DNA of 64,000 nucleotides from Acanthosoma haemorrhoidale (taxonomy: Eukaryota > Arthropoda > Insecta > Hemiptera > Acanthosomatidae), in NCBI GenBank assembly GCA_930367205.1, contig OV884011.1, positions 112,645,139 through 112,709,138 of the forward strand, written 5' to 3'. Each line of letters starts with the position of its first letter. Position 1 is the first letter of the stretch. The notes below the pieces were generated by a model that was given only the letters and a program-made list of their open reading frames with translations, did not search any database and was not told the DNA's origin. Of the stretch, positions 12,756 through 22,139 are shown in pieces. A program made the position numbers and the translations under genes.

Positions 12756-13430
12756 GACTACTCCAAAAGACATCCCATCTCTCAATAGAAAATAAATTAC
12801 TAATCTACTAAGTTATACTTCTGGACATACGGAATAGAGCTATGGAGGGCAGCAAAAAAGTCGAACATCAAGCGTATCCAATCGTTTAACCAAAAGTCCT
12901 GAGAACAATAGTAAATTCCCTTATTACGTCAGCAATGAAACCCTTCATAACGATCTTAATATACCTTACACTCTTGAACTCATATCCCTTCCAAGTTCAT
13001 AAAATTCCATAGTAACCTATCCACCATCCTAATCCTGTAGGACAGTCATTGCACTGCGCCACTCATCCCTATAATCCTGCTCGGAGACTAAAACGGCAGT
13101 GGCCTCGTGATCTACAAATGCGTAACAGTGGGAGTCCTGGCAATTGCGAGTTTCTCTAATCATGCTCTGAGTGTCCGTGGCTCTCGCGCTCTTGGTCAGC
13201 CTGACTCATATCCAGGGACGTGGTTGACGGAGGAGCTTGGGGGACTTCCCGAAATTCCGCTTCTTCTTCCGCGAGGGAGGTGACAACCCATTTGGGAATT
13301 TTCTGGGCTGTTTGTAAATACTGTATGAATGAGCGAGCGAATGAAGGACTGTAAAGATGGTATGAATGAGATTTTTTATCAAAGTTACTTATTACCCAAT
13401 AAGGCAGATTGTAATTTTATCACAATAAAG
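12756..13430 (+). pseudogene. Jockey-type retrotransposon remnant: RT C-terminus and 3' UTR
   Basis: The region starts within the thumb (TSHLSIENKLLIY is readable), followed, with stops and frameshifts, by SNETLHNDLNIPYTLELI. A terminal RRLKRQWPRDL lies at about 13083-13115. The 3' UTR follows, containing GTATGAATGAGA, CAATAAGGCAGATTG and the terminal CACAATAAAG at 13421-13430. The same 3' UTR is present on the minus strand at 39079, 61137 and 62790. No poly(A) tail remains. Non-functional, and missing everything upstream of the thumb. Confidence 0.85.
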
Positions 13431-13471
13431 AAGTTGTTTACTCATTCAACAGCTTTGAAAGATTTATCCCG

Positions 13472-13626
13472 TTTTTTTTTTATTACCCTGGGACTATGCC
13501 TCTTGAGAACGAATATCTATTTCACATACAGTGGGTTATTTGACAGTATCAGCATATGCCAAATATTACAATGTACAAAGGAAGTATAAAAGAAAATGCG
13601 ATAAGAAAATAAATAATAAAAAACTA
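13472..13626 (-). repeat. dispersed repeat family R1, copy
   Basis: The copy begins with a nine-T run, then TATTACCCTGGGACTATG, GAGAACGAATATCTATTTCAC, and ends AAATAATAAAAAACTAC. It is almost identical to 14065-14219, 593 bases away in the same orientation. No coding frame. Probably the 3' end of a minus-strand non-LTR element. Confidence 0.75.
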
Positions 13627-14064
13627 CTTATACCAATGAAAGACACACATTTATGAGACATTAATATATAAAAGAAAATATATGTAAACCAAAACAATAG
13701 GAAATAAAACTAAGGTTTGCAGATTTGAAGTAGGCAATCTTGATCAAAGAATTGGAAATTTTCTTAGATGGATTATTCATATTCTTACAAATAGGCTCGT
13801 CGTTATCAGCTATGAATGTTTGCTAGTTAAGATGTTAGCTTAAACAGAAAATAAGCGAAAAAAATTTAATTTGTTAAAGATTGGTTCTGTATCTATTAAC
13901 TAACCTTATTTCTGATGGTGAAACCATGCATTATCGGTTTTACACTACATGTATTCTTCCAAAAAGCATTTAGAGTGCTCCTTTGCGCATTAAATAGTAA
14001 ATATATAATACCCGCATCTTAGCTGCAGGCTGATTTCTTTTAAAAGAAGAAGGAAACTTTAAAC
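13627..14064. other. spacer between two R1 repeat copies
   Basis: AT-rich, unique within the window, no recognised gene. Confidence 0.45.
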
Positions 14065-14219
14065 TTTTATTTTTATTACCCTGGGACTATGTCTCTTGAG
14101 AACGAATATCTATTTCACATAAAGTGTTATTTGACAGTATCAGCATCTGCCAAATATTACAATGTACAAATGAAGTATAAAAGAAAATGCGATAAGAAAA
14201 TAAATAATAAAAAAACTAC
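14065..14219 (-). repeat. dispersed repeat family R1, copy
   Basis: A direct repeat of 13472-13626 with only a few substitutions and a short deletion (ACATAAAGTG for ACATACAGTGGG). Same orientation and same ends. It may be a second insertion or a local duplication. Confidence 0.75.
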
Positions 14220-15446
14220 ACGAGATCGTCAGCCGTCTCTAAAGTTATGTGTATAGGGCGAAAGGAAAAAAAATATACACACCTTGTTTAATTAAAGAGA
14301 GGGAATAAATGAAAATAAAACTACGGAACCGTCTCGCTAACGATTGAAAATAGATGACTCTAAATACTCGTATGTTCAGACATGCCATCCATAATTCTTA
14401 CTTCAGAAGGAGCGACACCGTATTTTAGTTATGTTATTGGTCCCCGCTAGAACTCAAAATACGATACCTGGTGAAGGGATGAAATAAATACTCTGGACCA
14501 CGCTTTAATACGCCGTCTGCAGTTAAACGAAATCTTCAAAACTCAAGATTAAAGAATTGAGGAATCATTTCACCTTTCCTTCACATCCCTCGAAATTCTT
14601 TAAAAAAATAGTAGGTTTTATAAGTATTGAGATAACCGCCTCTTGTTTGTTGTTCCGTCACTTTCTGCGAGCTTTATTTTGTTTGCATATTTCATAAATA
14701 CAATAATTAACGTAAAAAATAAATTAGTTGGATTAAGACGACTGACCCTTCGATCCACTAAAACTACAAAGAAAATATCTGTAACCTGGCGAAATGGCTG
14801 CCAAAATCGTACGCCCATAAGCAAGTTACACTACTGAATATTCCGGCTTATAAACTCTAATAGTAGATTCCCCGAGTCGGATCATCAAAATCAGAACTCA
14901 AAACTTAAATCTGACTTTCATTCGTGTCAGTCCCGATAGTTTTCCCATTTGTGTAAATGGAGATACGTCCGTGCGCTTGCTATGTGGCGGGATGTATTTA
15001 GTAAGTTGGCGCAAGTTGGCCTGACAGCAGAAAACCGCAAAGCCTCCCCCCCTTACCACCGCTCCCGCTCAACTTGCTTTACATGAATGACTCAGACAGT
15101 ATCTGCTCGGGTCATCTTGGAACTGGCTTCCTTTCACTTTGTGGCCTCCGTTATAAGCCTGTCTCCTATTCTCCTCCTCTCCGGTTATAATCGCTTTCTC
15201 AATCTTATATTGTCCGGATCTAATGCAATTATAATTATATTAAGACAGGGGAACAGAGTTATAGGTATTGTAACTTAGTTCTAATTCATATTTATTCAGA
15301 GTACATAATGAATCTAGTCCAAAATAGGTTGCAATGTATATTCAACCAAATAAAAGTCTGCTATTTTATCAGAGAGTTCTTAATTAGTCAGTTTGTCTTG
15401 TTCAGCTTACTGTGAACCTAATTCACGATTATTTTATTTAGAAAAT
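14220..15446. other. no recognised gene
   Basis: Frames at about 14640-14840 are open on both strands, which argues for composition rather than coding. A GC-richer patch lies near 14950-15130 with a seven-C run. Nothing recognised. Confidence 0.5.
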
Positions 15447-15448
15447 GA

Positions 15449-15572
15449 CTTAAGAGACAAGAACTAAACAGACGGTTAAGACAATTATTCCGATAGCTTA
15501 ACAAAAACTCTAACCTCACACAAGAAAACAAAAACAGCACTTATACTAACAATTGCTAAAACCAACTTGGAG
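15449..15572 (+). pseudogene. Jockey RT thumb fragment, plus strand
   Basis: The frame reads LKRQELNRRLRQLFR, a stop, then LNKNSNLTQENK, matching the segment of Jockey reverse transcriptase downstream of motif D (compare 8480-8580). It breaks at about 15572, where the sequence switches to a minus-strand fragment of a related element. Confidence 0.7.
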
Positions 15573-15790
15573 AGGATTATAGGGATGAGTGGCGCAGTGC
15601 AATGACTGTCCTACAGGATTAGGGTGGTGGATAGGTTACGATGGAATTTCATGAACTTGGAAGGGCTATGAGTTCAAGAGTGTAAGGTATATTAAGATCG
15701 TTATGAATTGTTTCGTTTCTGACGTAATAAGAGGAATTTACTATTGTTCTCAGGACTTTTGGAGGGACGTCCAAACCTTCGAATATCTAA
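15573..15790 (-). pseudogene. Jockey RT C-terminal fragment, minus strand
   Basis: Read on the minus strand this gives KVLRTIVNS, then ETIHNDLNIPYTLELI and the region around LRHSSL, the same C-terminal segment as at 12890-13080. It is inverted relative to the fragments on both sides, so it was inserted into, or rearranged within, a plus-strand copy. Confidence 0.75.
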
Positions 15791-16185
15791 TGAATCTAAC
15801 AATCCAATGCCCTCAGAACTGCAGTTGACACTTTCTTATAGATTACAAACTCAACCCTTCATGGTTTCGTTCATATGTCATTTACTTTATACCCTCAAGA
15901 TTCCCAAAGTCTACAAAAACCAATCCGCTCGTTCAAATCCTCCTGTTAACTCCTTATCCAGTAACAGTCCATACAATATTCCTCGTAGGCTAAGAGGTGA
16001 TGGCCTCTAGTTCTCTGTAAATAGAAAGGCTTGCAATGGGATCTGCCATTCATTCCCACTCATGTACTGAGCACCTGTGTCTCTCTTGCTCTCTCTGTGA
16101 TCTTCGGTTGGAGAGGGGGCAACTCTGCTACCCGCTTGTTGGGGGAATCCCTTTGAAGTGGGGGACTGCTTAGCCGAATATTTAT
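15791..16185 (+). pseudogene. Jockey-type C-terminus and 3' UTR, plus strand
   Basis: Frames read NPLVQILL and, after a shift, SPYNIPRRLRGDGL, resembling the basic RRLKR..WP end of Jockey RT. This is followed by a 3' UTR-like stretch with short pyrimidine runs (CTCTCTTGCTCTCTCTG). It is more diverged than the other copies. It probably continues the plus-strand fragment at 15449-15572, which the inverted piece interrupts. Confidence 0.45.
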
Positions 16186-16907
16186 GTATATATTGTTTAA
16201 ATGTTACTATGCATGTGAATGAATTCTTGCAAACTAAGTAATAATGCTGTACAAGGAAATCTTTATACTATATTAATGAAATTAACGTATTGTCTATAGA
16301 CATATTAGTTAGTTACTAAATTTTGCAAAGCGCTTTTCATAGTTAAATATTCATCCTCAGTGTTTCATGAGGAAGTGTCCTCATCCTCAGTGTCTCATTT
16401 TAAATAAGACATGAATTAATGAAAAATATAAATGTAATGATAAGAGACGTGTAGCTAATTCCACGGATTTAAGTAATCTGTCCGGTCTGGTCAGTTTCGG
16501 ACTGTTCTGGCGATTGTGAGGCACTGTTACACCTATAAACATTTTTGTATCGGGATTATATTTTTGACAAGAACAAAATATACAACTGAATAAAACATAA
16601 TTAAGGGTTATAAATTAGTTATAAAAAAAAATTGTGTCATATTGAGTTGGGTATCAAATGAACGTATCTTTCCCCTGATTGCTAATTATGCCTTGAGTCT
16701 TCATCGACATATATTTCATCCGCAAATCTTGCTTTCCTCCGTTTTGCTTAGTGTGATGAGAGAATCCCGTTAGTTTTTTTCGGTCGATTTCTATATTATT
16801 TAAAGTAACAGTAAATGGTTTTTTGTATAGTAGACTAGACGCAGGCAAATACTGTCTTACTTGAATACCAGAGTACCAGTGATTATAATAGATGAAAACC
16901 ATTACCT
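16186..16907. other. no recognised gene
   Basis: AT-rich. A minus-strand frame covering 16654-17007 (117 codons) has no recognisable domain and overlaps a dispersed repeat, so it is not called as a gene. Confidence 0.45.
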
Positions 16908-17150
16908 GGGGCGATGCCCCCTTTAAATAACATGCTCGAATAAATAAATGTAGTCCTGACCTACAACAAAGGAACAATACATTACTAAGGAGGAAATAAA
17001 ATACCAAAACATATCCTTAAAATTGCAAAATATCATCTAAGAGTATGTCTAAATAGAAAATAAGAAAAAAAAGTATGATAAAGAATTAAAGTAGAAAAAA
17101 AAATTATGAGAAAATAGTAGTAATAAAATTAAATACATAAATATTAGTTT
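16908..17150 (-). repeat. diverged member of dispersed repeat family R1
   Basis: Features shared with 41588-41850 are a GGGCGATGCCCC/GGGATCTTGTCCCC start, CGAATAAATAAATGTAG, CAAAGGAACAATAC and, near the end, AATAAAATTAAATACATAAA. The two copies are alignable over about 240 bases with gaps. No coding frame. Confidence 0.55.
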
Positions 17151-17706
17151 AATAATAACTAACTACATTAACTTCAAAAGGTTTCAGTTATAAGTTTATC
17201 TACTGAATAAAATTATAATTGAAAAAAATAATACATAGATTATTTTAGGTGTTGAGTGCTACGTGTCAGGTACCTTCTAGAAGTATTTTTAAAAAATGGA
17301 GTATAGAACAGTGTGTTAATATTACCTCATTAATCAACAAGAGGTAAAAAAGAGAATATTATTATTATTATTATTGTTATATTAGTTTTAAATTTGATTG
17401 AATTGATTACTTTCTTATACAGTACTTTTTCTAGATGTTTTACTATACATAAGAAAATATTATCCATTTGTAATATTTTAGTGTATATGGTTATACGGCT
17501 TATATTATATAACAATATATTACTTTACTCCGTCTTGGTAGTTGGCAATATTTTTTTAATAAATTAATAAAATTTAAATGTGTTTTGGAATAGGGGATGT
17601 ATGAAATATTTGAATCAGAGAAACGAATAACATTGTATTAATTACAATATTTTATATTTACTTTGATCTTCTCCGTAGACTACAAATTAGGCGCTAATAT
17701 ATATAT
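17151..17706. other. AT-rich DNA with an ATT microsatellite
   Basis: A short (ATT)n tract lies at about 17360-17385. No gene recognised. Confidence 0.5.
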
Positions 17707-18586
17707 TTAAACCTTATAATCAATTAAGCGCTTCCTATCTTTAAATTTAAATAAAACAAAGTGTGTGTGAGATATCATCGAAATCGCTCGTGCAGAATGT
17801 CCAATGTGACATGAGCTAGCTGTAAGGCACGTAGCGCTGTCCTGTTGAAACCACGTGTCGTTGGTGTCCATATCGTCCAATTCAGGCCAAAAGAAGTTAG
17901 TAATCATCGACCTATAGCGCTCGCCGTTGACGGTGATGGCCTGGCCAACATTGTTCTCAAAGAAATATGGATCGCTGACGCCGCCAGCCCAAAATCCACT
18001 CCAACTTTTTCGGGATGCATTGGACGCTCTTGGATCTCATGTGGATTGGTATCGTCCCAAATTCGACAATTTTGTTTGTTGACGTACCTATTCATCCAGA
18101 AGTGGGCCTCACCGCTGAAGATGATTTTTTGATGAAAATTAGAGTCAGTTTCCAACTGCTCCAGGGCCCATTCATCGAGCACACGTCGTTGTCTATGGTC
18201 GTTTACCTTCAGCACCTAAGTCAGTTGAATTTTGTACGGGTGCAAGCCCAGGTCACGACGTAAAATTCGCCAAGTGGTAGTCTGAAAAAGACTGAGTTCT
18301 TGTGAGCGACGCGAAATGCCTCGGATTCTCCTGCACACTCTTACGGATAGCGGTGATATTTTCGGCAGATCACGTTTGCGTTTCGTCGACGTACGGGTGT
18401 TGTTTGATTGTTTACTGAACCAGTGGACTCAAATTTATCCACCACGCTGCGAATAGCCCTCTCGGTAGGACGGTTATGGCGACCGTAAAATGGACGAAGT
18501 GAGTGGAACATTGCCCGAACAGAACACCCATATTGATAAAACAATTGTATCATTTGCTCGTGTTGTTGAGCGCTATATCCGTCCAT
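17707..18586 (-). pseudogene. mariner/Tc1-superfamily transposase, dead copy
   Basis: Three pieces of one cut-and-paste DNA transposase lie in order on the minus strand. The N-terminal part starts with ATG at 18586 and reads MDGYSAQQHEQMIQLFYQYG, then RPTERAIRSVVDKFE, an insect-type helix-turn-helix DNA-binding domain. The middle piece (18215-17904) reads LKVNDHRQRRVLDEWALEQL and IIFSGEAHFWMNRYVNKQNC. The family motif here is SDEAHF, so the first catalytic aspartate is glycine (codon 18111-18113). The last piece (17907-17707) reads FFWPELDDMDTND and WFQQDSATC, keeping the second aspartate. Frameshifts separate the pieces, and the C-terminal third with the last catalytic acid is missing. Terminal inverted repeats were not identified. 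Confidence 0.9.
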
Positions 18587-18703
18587 GGTGATTTCGCATA
18601 ACAGACTGAATGACAACCAACTCGACAGATACAGCTTCAACAATATGGCCGCTATCAACTTTCAAAGTTCGGAAGTCCCTATTGGAAGACGCTTTATATG
18701 GAA

Positions 18704-18790
18704 GTTAATTCCCGGTGGTTAAGATTTGATAAAAAGGGAAAGAGGGAAACGAACTAAGCTCAAGAGAAAGACTAACTATATTATTCCGAC
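18704..18790 (-). mobile_element. truncated 3' LTR of the Ty3/gypsy-type element
   Basis: CCCGGTGGTTAAGATTTGATA and GGGAAAGAGGGAAA followed by AAAGACT and TATT match, in order, the sequence just inside the 5' LTR edge at 21245-21335 (CCGGCGGTTAAGATTGATAG, GGAAAGAGGGAAA, AAAGACTGCTTTATT). This is therefore the outer end of the element's 3' LTR. It is joined at about 18790 to RT coding sequence, so the rest of the LTR, the polypurine tract, RNase H and integrase are deleted. Confidence 0.65.
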
Positions 18791-18840
18791 AATCCGGAAT
18801 TATTCCGGACGACCTATAGGACCATGGGTTATTTACATCC

Positions 18841-21225
18841 CATATTTAAGATCCAGAGTGCTGAATATCCTCGCCCCGCTCAGCCTGTCCAAAATGTCGT
18901 CGAACGGGGGATTGGGTATTTTTTGTCCACCGTATTCTCGTTGAGTTTTCTGTAGTTAACTACAAGGTAGTCGAGTTCTGTAGGGGCTGTTATATGGCGA
19001 CGTATTGTCCACTATACATAATCCCCTGCTTCTTCAGGTTGTCCAGCTCCTCACGAATGTGGTGCCTCAGAGCCTGTGCATACCTGCACTCCTTCACATA
19101 ACCCGCGGAATCTCGTGTACAGTTCTACCTGTGAGCCCCAATCGTTCGCCTTCCTTGAAGAAAATACCTATGTATTTCTTCCTGAGCGCCCCTACTCGCG
19201 CCCCACCGTCTCGCCCTTGTACCAGGCACCTATACTTTTCCTTACCTATGAGAATGTCCCATTGCCCCTCCTTGTTGCGAACGTCCGCTCCTACTTTCCA
19301 TAGCAGATAGCACCCGATGATCCCTCCATATTCCCGGGGCATCTTTTCTACCACGTGAACTCTCAAGATCTCCTCGCCGCGTTCCCATCTATCCAACTCT
19401 ATTACCGCTTCCCCTTCGACCCTACAGGTGCCCTCCAGCGTGATACCATACGTGTATTTGTGGCACCCTCTCTCCTCCCCACGTCCTCTCTAGTGTCTCC
19501 CGACTCATTATTGTGTTAGTAATCCCGGTATTCACTAGACATTTCACTCCAATCGCGATTCTGATTATAGATAGACCGCTATATACGCCTTTCACACTGT
19601 TCTTTATTATCGTGCGGTCGCCTCTCCGCTGCTGCTCTCCTCAGATATCACGTTCTCCCGTCTCCTCTGCTATTTGTCGTTGACCGCTCCTCCGGGTAAT
19701 GCCGCTTCCCGAGCCCGCTCTGTTTTCTGGTTCTTCCCTCTCTTCTTCTGTCTCGGAAGTTCCAAGGTCTCTGATTCGCCTGAGAGAGCGGTTTCTCCCT
19801 CCTCCGCACCCATTGAGCGCTTATCTTTATCGGTTCTCGTCCGTTCCCGTCTCTGCGTCGGCTCATATACAGGCACTGCCTGGCCACGTGCCCCTCCGTG
19901 CCACATTCTAAGCACTTAGTGCGAGACAATTGTGCTGCCAAATGTCCTGCCTACCCAAACCTGTCTTTTCGCCTCCTGAAGCGTCCCGCATATCCTCGGC
20001 TCCTTTCTCCCGCCGTTGCCTTCTCTCTCTTCCACCATGCTTCACCTTCTTCTTCATCCATATACCTGCCGTGTTTTGGGCTTTCTATACGGCACTCTTT
20101 TGCAGCTCATCCTTCCTCGCCGACTGTGATCTCTTCTTCTCTGGCACTGGTATCCACCATTTTTGGGCACATTCTAAAACTGTGCGTTCTCTCGGTAGGC
20201 CCTCCTTTCTTCCGGTCCCCTTCGCTAGCTGGACGTTTAATATAGTTGACAGAATGCCATCCTGGCGTCCAACTCTGCCATGCCCAATGTCTGCCGTACC
20301 TTCTCAGTGATGATATTATAACGGGCTAGCAGTGTTCCGGCGTATTGCCGTTTGTCTGCTGATGTTTCTTTGTCTCCCGGAACATTTTAAAAATATCTTC
20401 CTCAGGGATTCATCCGTCCCTCCGTGCCACATTGAAGCACCTAGTGTGTGGGCACTTTTCTGCCAAGTGTCCTGTCTTCCGTCCTCCTGGGGCGTCCCGC
20501 GTTTCCTCGGCTCCTTTCTCCCACTGTTGCTCTTTTCCACCGTACTCCACCTTCTTCTTCCTTCACGTAACCGGCGTTATTTTGGGCCTTCTATATACCA
20601 CTTTCCTCCAGCCCTTTTCTTCTTTGCCAGCTGTAATTTGTTCTTCTCAGGCGCTGGTGTCCACTATTTCTTGAGCGCATTCTAGAAACGTGCGCTCTCT
20701 AGGTAACGCCTCCTTTCTTCCTGTCTCTTTCACTAGCTGCACCTTCAATATTGTTGATAAAAACGCCACCCTGATTTCTACTTCTGCCGCACTCATTGTC
20801 TCATGCAACTTCCGTGATGTTATTATATTGACCCAGCAGGGTTCCGGCGTACTGCCCGTTTGTTTGTTGGTGCCTCTTCGTCTCCCGGAACATTTTAAAA
20901 ACATCTTCCTCAGGGTTCCATCTCCTGGTTATTAGGTTATTAAGTCCTATGTTATTAAGTCCTCCATCATCTTTGCAGATCTGAAATGGACTTCCTCATT
21001 TCCTGAGTAGTGATCGTCAGAATCTTCATCCATGCCAATGTAGTCGCGTGAGCCGCTGGTCGTTTGAGGCAACTCCGGTAAATCTGCCGAAGGACTGTGG
21101 TTCGTATCATCCGTTCTGGCATGTTATCATAAAAAAACGTATACAGAGAGGAGACGATAAAGAAGAAAAAAAAATTAGAGAGAAAGAGAAAATAAAACAA
21201 TAACATTCTACCCTCCGTACGAGGT
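18841..21225 (-). pseudogene. Ty3/gypsy-type gag-pol remnant
   Basis: Read on the minus strand from the primer-binding site at 21226, the order is gag, zinc knuckles, protease, start of reverse transcriptase. Gag fragments include EALPRERTFLECAQEIVDTS. A complete C-x2-C-x4-H-x4-C knuckle (CLECGTEGHVARQC) lies at about 19870-19915, and the tail of another, GHLAEKC, at about 20460-20480. A protease-like KCLVNTGITNTIMSRE lies near 19500-19550, where the family aspartate of DTG is asparagine. A linker frame (19094-19396) includes REYGGIIGCYLLWK. At 18841-18985 the frame reads LVVNYRKLNENTVDKKYPIP and, after a one-base shift, FDDILDRLSGARIFSTLDLK, the opening of Ty3-type reverse transcriptase. There are many stops and shifts. 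The remaining RT, RNase H and integrase are absent. Non-functional. Confidence 0.85.
19892..20925 (-). repeat. tandem duplication inside gag (two units of about 526 and 508 bp)
   Basis: Unit A (19892-20417) and unit B (20418 to about 20925) align along their whole length: both start CCCTCCGTGCCACATT and both end TCTCCCGGAACATTTTAAAA, then a few bases, then TCTTCCTCAGGG. Each unit, read on the minus strand, carries a capsid-like segment, a charged linker and one zinc-knuckle region. They differ at many positions, so the duplication is not recent. Confidence 0.85.
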
Positions 21226-21243
21226 TCCCGGGTTTCGGCACCA
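21226..21243 (-). other. LTR-retrotransposon primer-binding site (tRNA-Phe type)
   Basis: On the minus strand the 18 bases read TGGTGCCGAAACCCGGGA, one base after the LTR end (AATCA). As recalled, this is the exact complement of the 3' end of animal tRNA-Phe including CCA. Position, orientation and single-base spacing are what is expected for minus-strand DNA priming. Confidence 0.8.
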
Positions 21244-21244
21244 A

Positions 21245-21675
21245 TGATTCGCCGGCGGTTAAGATTGATAGAACGGAATAAGGAAAGAGGGAAATGCAAC
21301 GACACACTCTGACTCCAGTAAAAGACTGCTTTATTGTTGATGATAACCGTACATGTATTGGATATATATGTATTTAAAGTAACTTTTGTGGAAAATTCAC
21401 CCCGGACAAATAGAAGTTAACCTCTTCATAGACCAGAAAACACCCGTCTACTTTTTCACATTTTTATATCTATAAACTTTTTGCGTCAGTATAGAGAAAT
21501 AAGACTGTCGGTCCCGGCACTTGCACCGGGCACTTGCACTCACTAGAGGCGCTGGTGTAGTCGACCCGGAATGTTCAGAATACGTCCTTCCTCATTGGTT
21601 GTAATAAGCCGTCCTCTCAATGGCTGCACGCAGTAATCTACCTGAATTTAGTCGGAATCAGACCCTTGGAAGGGA
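21245..21675 (-). mobile_element. 5' LTR of the Ty3/gypsy-type element
   Basis: The inner edge is fixed by the primer-binding site: read on the minus strand, the LTR ends ...CGAATCA at 21245. Going outward, still on the minus strand, it contains an AATAAA hexamer (21330-21335), a TATAAAAA box (about 21460-21475), and a CCAAT box (about 21595-21602), the order expected for U3-R-U5. The outer edge near 21675 (TGTTCCC on the minus strand) is a guess. No second full LTR is present to define it, and no target-site duplication was found. Confidence 0.65.
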
Positions 21676-21819
21676 ACACTGCTCTATATCTCTGCACTGG
21701 CTCTTGCTACATTAATGAAGTCATGGCTTTCTTGTTAAATCTGTACCTCTCTATTCCTAACCTTTTAGATATAGTCTAAGGGTGGTTAGCCTCCACAGCC
21801 TTTCCCGTAGAATTTCTCT

Positions 21820-22139
21820 GCCTGCTTCTGCCTGCTGATGAACTAGTTCTTCCTTGCAGACGACGAGAGTGGGGCCCTACAAATATGCCTTTTATCGTCA
21901 CCCCAGCGGTCTAGTCTGCCTTTTTCCAATTCACACTTTCCATTGGAAACCGGATGGTACCCCCTCCTCTGATGCTGATCGTGAACTCGAGGTCATTCCA
22001 AGACCACGTACACTACCTATGATACCTAGCCTGTAGATCTACTCCTGGACCTAGTTCACTGTTGGAGGACACTTTGTAAGATCATATGGAGTAAGATTAA
22101 TAAACAAAGACGAATTAAGCTAAACCCCAATTAGGCCGC
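21820..22139 (-). mobile_element. LTR family L2, partial diverged copy
   Basis: Read on the minus strand, this aligns with the central part of the L2 LTRs: CTGGCGGCCTAATTGGGG, ACTCCATATGATCTTACA, GTGGTCTTGGAATGACC, AAAGTGTGAATTGGA and GGCAGACTAGACCG. It lies directly beyond the outer L2 copy at 22140-23306 in the same orientation. It is more diverged than the other copies and has no coding frame. Confidence 0.65.

Noticed and set aside
14618..14837. Overlapping open frames on both strands
   Set aside because: Open on both strands with no domain, typical of chance.
16654..17007. 117-codon minus-strand frame
   Set aside because: No recognisable domain, AT-biased composition, and its upstream part overlaps a dispersed non-coding repeat.
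17845..18263. Plus-strand frames of 95 and 82 codons across 17845-18263
   Set aside because: They are the antisense of the mariner transposase frames, which carry recognisable family motifs.
19674..20685. Several plus-strand frames of 70-126 codons rich in S, P and F
   Set aside because: They are the complement of the purine-rich gag region, where the zinc knuckle on the minus strand decides the coding strand.
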